Source: Paenibacillus alvei DSM 29 (GTDB lineage Bacteria; Bacillota; Bacilli; Paenibacillales; Paenibacillaceae). Taken from it: a DNA stretch of 64,000 nucleotides. Within the stretch, counting starts at the first letter, position 1, and every line of letters begins with the position of its first letter. The translations under genes were made by a program, and so were the position numbers. The DNA is taken from the NCBI RefSeq assembly GCF_000293805.1, contig NZ_AMBZ01000007.1, positions 1 to 64,000 of the forward strand, written 5' to 3'. Below the pieces are notes generated by a model. The model searched no databases and was not told the DNA's origin. It saw nothing but the letters and a program-made list of their open reading frames with translations. Shown here piece after piece: positions 63,282 through 64,000 of this stretch.

Positions 63282-64000
63282 ATGGCGCAATCCATTACGG
63301 CCCATTTGCAGGCTGGATATTTGTTGTACGACAGATATCGTATCGTTCGTTTACTCGGAACAGGAGGAATGAGCGTTGTATATTTAGCCAATGATGAGCG
63401 TTTAATCGGTAAGCAGTGGGCGATTAAGGAGTCGAGACCCGCAGCTCAGGACGTGCGACAGCTCGTTCATGAGGCATCGATACTAACCACGCTTCGTCAT
63501 CCTCACTTGCCGCTAATCGTTGATTTTTATCCACCAGATACAAGCGGTAGAGCTTACCTGGTAATGGAGTATATCGAAGGGCATACGATAGCAGATCGGT
63601 TGCGAATAAAGCCGCTAAGTTTTGAAGAATCGATACGTATCGTTCTCCCGGTATGTGAGGCACTTTCCTATTTGCATCAACAGAATCCACCGGTGGTGTT
63701 CCGCGATGTAAAGCCATCTAATATTATGCTGGCGAAGGATGGGCAAGTGAAGCTCATTGATTTTGGTATAGCGAGAAATGTAAATCCACTATCGGAACAA
63801 GATACTGTGAAGCTGGGTACAGTTGGATTTGCAGCTCCAGAGCAGTATCGGGGACAACAGACAGATGCGAGAACAGATCTATATGGGGTTGGCGCGCTCG
63901 TTAGCCATATGCTTACTGGTGGTGCATGGAAGGGGGAACGGCCGTTAACGGCTTCGATGCTTGCAAAGGACGTACCGGAGAACATGTTTGGGATACTTAC
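63282..64000 (+). CDS. Serine/threonine protein kinase, 3' end beyond window
   Basis: The ATG at 63282 follows TGGGGGGA. The first 239 codons give a Hanks-type kinase domain: Gly loop LLGTGGMSVVYLA, Lys in QWAIKES, catalytic loop FRDVKPSNIM, DFGIAR, and APEQYRGQQTDARTDLYGVG. In the catalytic loop Phe replaces the usual His before Arg-Asp, a common change in bacterial kinases. Whether a membrane helix or extracellular domain follows cannot be seen because the frame runs off the window. Confidence 0.9.
   Translation, partial: MAQSITAHLQAGYLLYDRYRIVRLLGTGGMSVVYLANDERLIGKQWAIKESRPAAQDVRQLVHEASILTTLRHPHLPLIVDFYPPDTSGRAYLVMEYIEGHTIADRLRIKPLSFEESIRIVLPVCEALSYLHQQNPPVVFRDVKPSNIMLAKDGQVKLIDFGIARNVNPLSEQDTVKLGTVGFAAPEQYRGQQTDARTDLYGVGALVSHMLTGGAWKGERPLTASMLAKDVPENMFGIL

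Overview
This window is a Gram-positive, endospore-forming Bacillales chromosome segment, most likely Paenibacillus or a close relative. The evidence is conserved gene order rather than any single gene: cotE - mutS - mutL - miaA - hfq; an AAA ATPase at the spoVK position followed by hflX - ynbB-type lyase - glnR - glnA; and divergent lexA / yneA followed by a DUF896 gene. Strong AGGAGG-type ribosome sites, many TTG/GTG starts, and a collagen-like exosporium protein fit the same assignment. No rRNA, tRNA or CRISPR array was seen.

Layout. 1-12.3 kb: end of a BclB-like exosporium gene, small conserved genes (DUF2653, DUF309), a PadR regulator divergent from a CobW-type metallochaperone, a frameshifted AraC regulator, beta-carbonic anhydrase with a YqkB-like Fe-S protein, an M32 carboxypeptidase, a NitT/TauT-type ABC transporter whose binding protein is frameshifted, and an aromatic acid exporter. 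12.3-25.1 kb: spore coat gene cotE, an amidoligase, the mutSL - methyltransferase - miaA - hfq cluster and a class A penicillin-binding protein (PBP). 25.1-32.8 kb: a SpoVK-like ATPase next to a relic of a second copy, a DUF3465-like protein, hflX, the lyase, glnR and glnA behind a perfect GlnR box.

32.8-45.7 kb is an AT-rich accessory island between glnA and lexA. It holds phage debris (terminase small subunit, DNA ligase and DUF2513-like fragments), a decayed IS3-family element, two copies of a broken acetyltransferase, a GH18 endoglycosidase, a DUF817 membrane protein, an agr-like peptide-signalling locus whose peptide precursor lacks cysteine, and two families of small secreted proteins. 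One family has five PPC-like members, three of them behind a shared extended -10 promoter and hairpin leader. The other has two members with the same promoter and signal peptide but different mature parts.

45.7-64 kb returns to core genes: the LexA regulon with several SOS boxes, mtnD and metH, ribonuclease Z, a DUF457-type membrane hydrolase, an oxidoreductase, a decayed membrane-protein gene, HAD phosphatases, an overlapping base-excision-repair pair (Fpg-like glycosylase and endonuclease IV), a cyclic-phosphate receiver protein coupled to a thioredoxin, a THUMP/FtsJ-type methyltransferase, and the start of a serine/threonine kinase.

Several otherwise intact genes carry one single-base frameshift (AraC regulator, ABC binding protein, class A PBP, GH18 enzyme, agr sensor). 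This could be sequencing error or real decay and should be settled before these genes are called dead.
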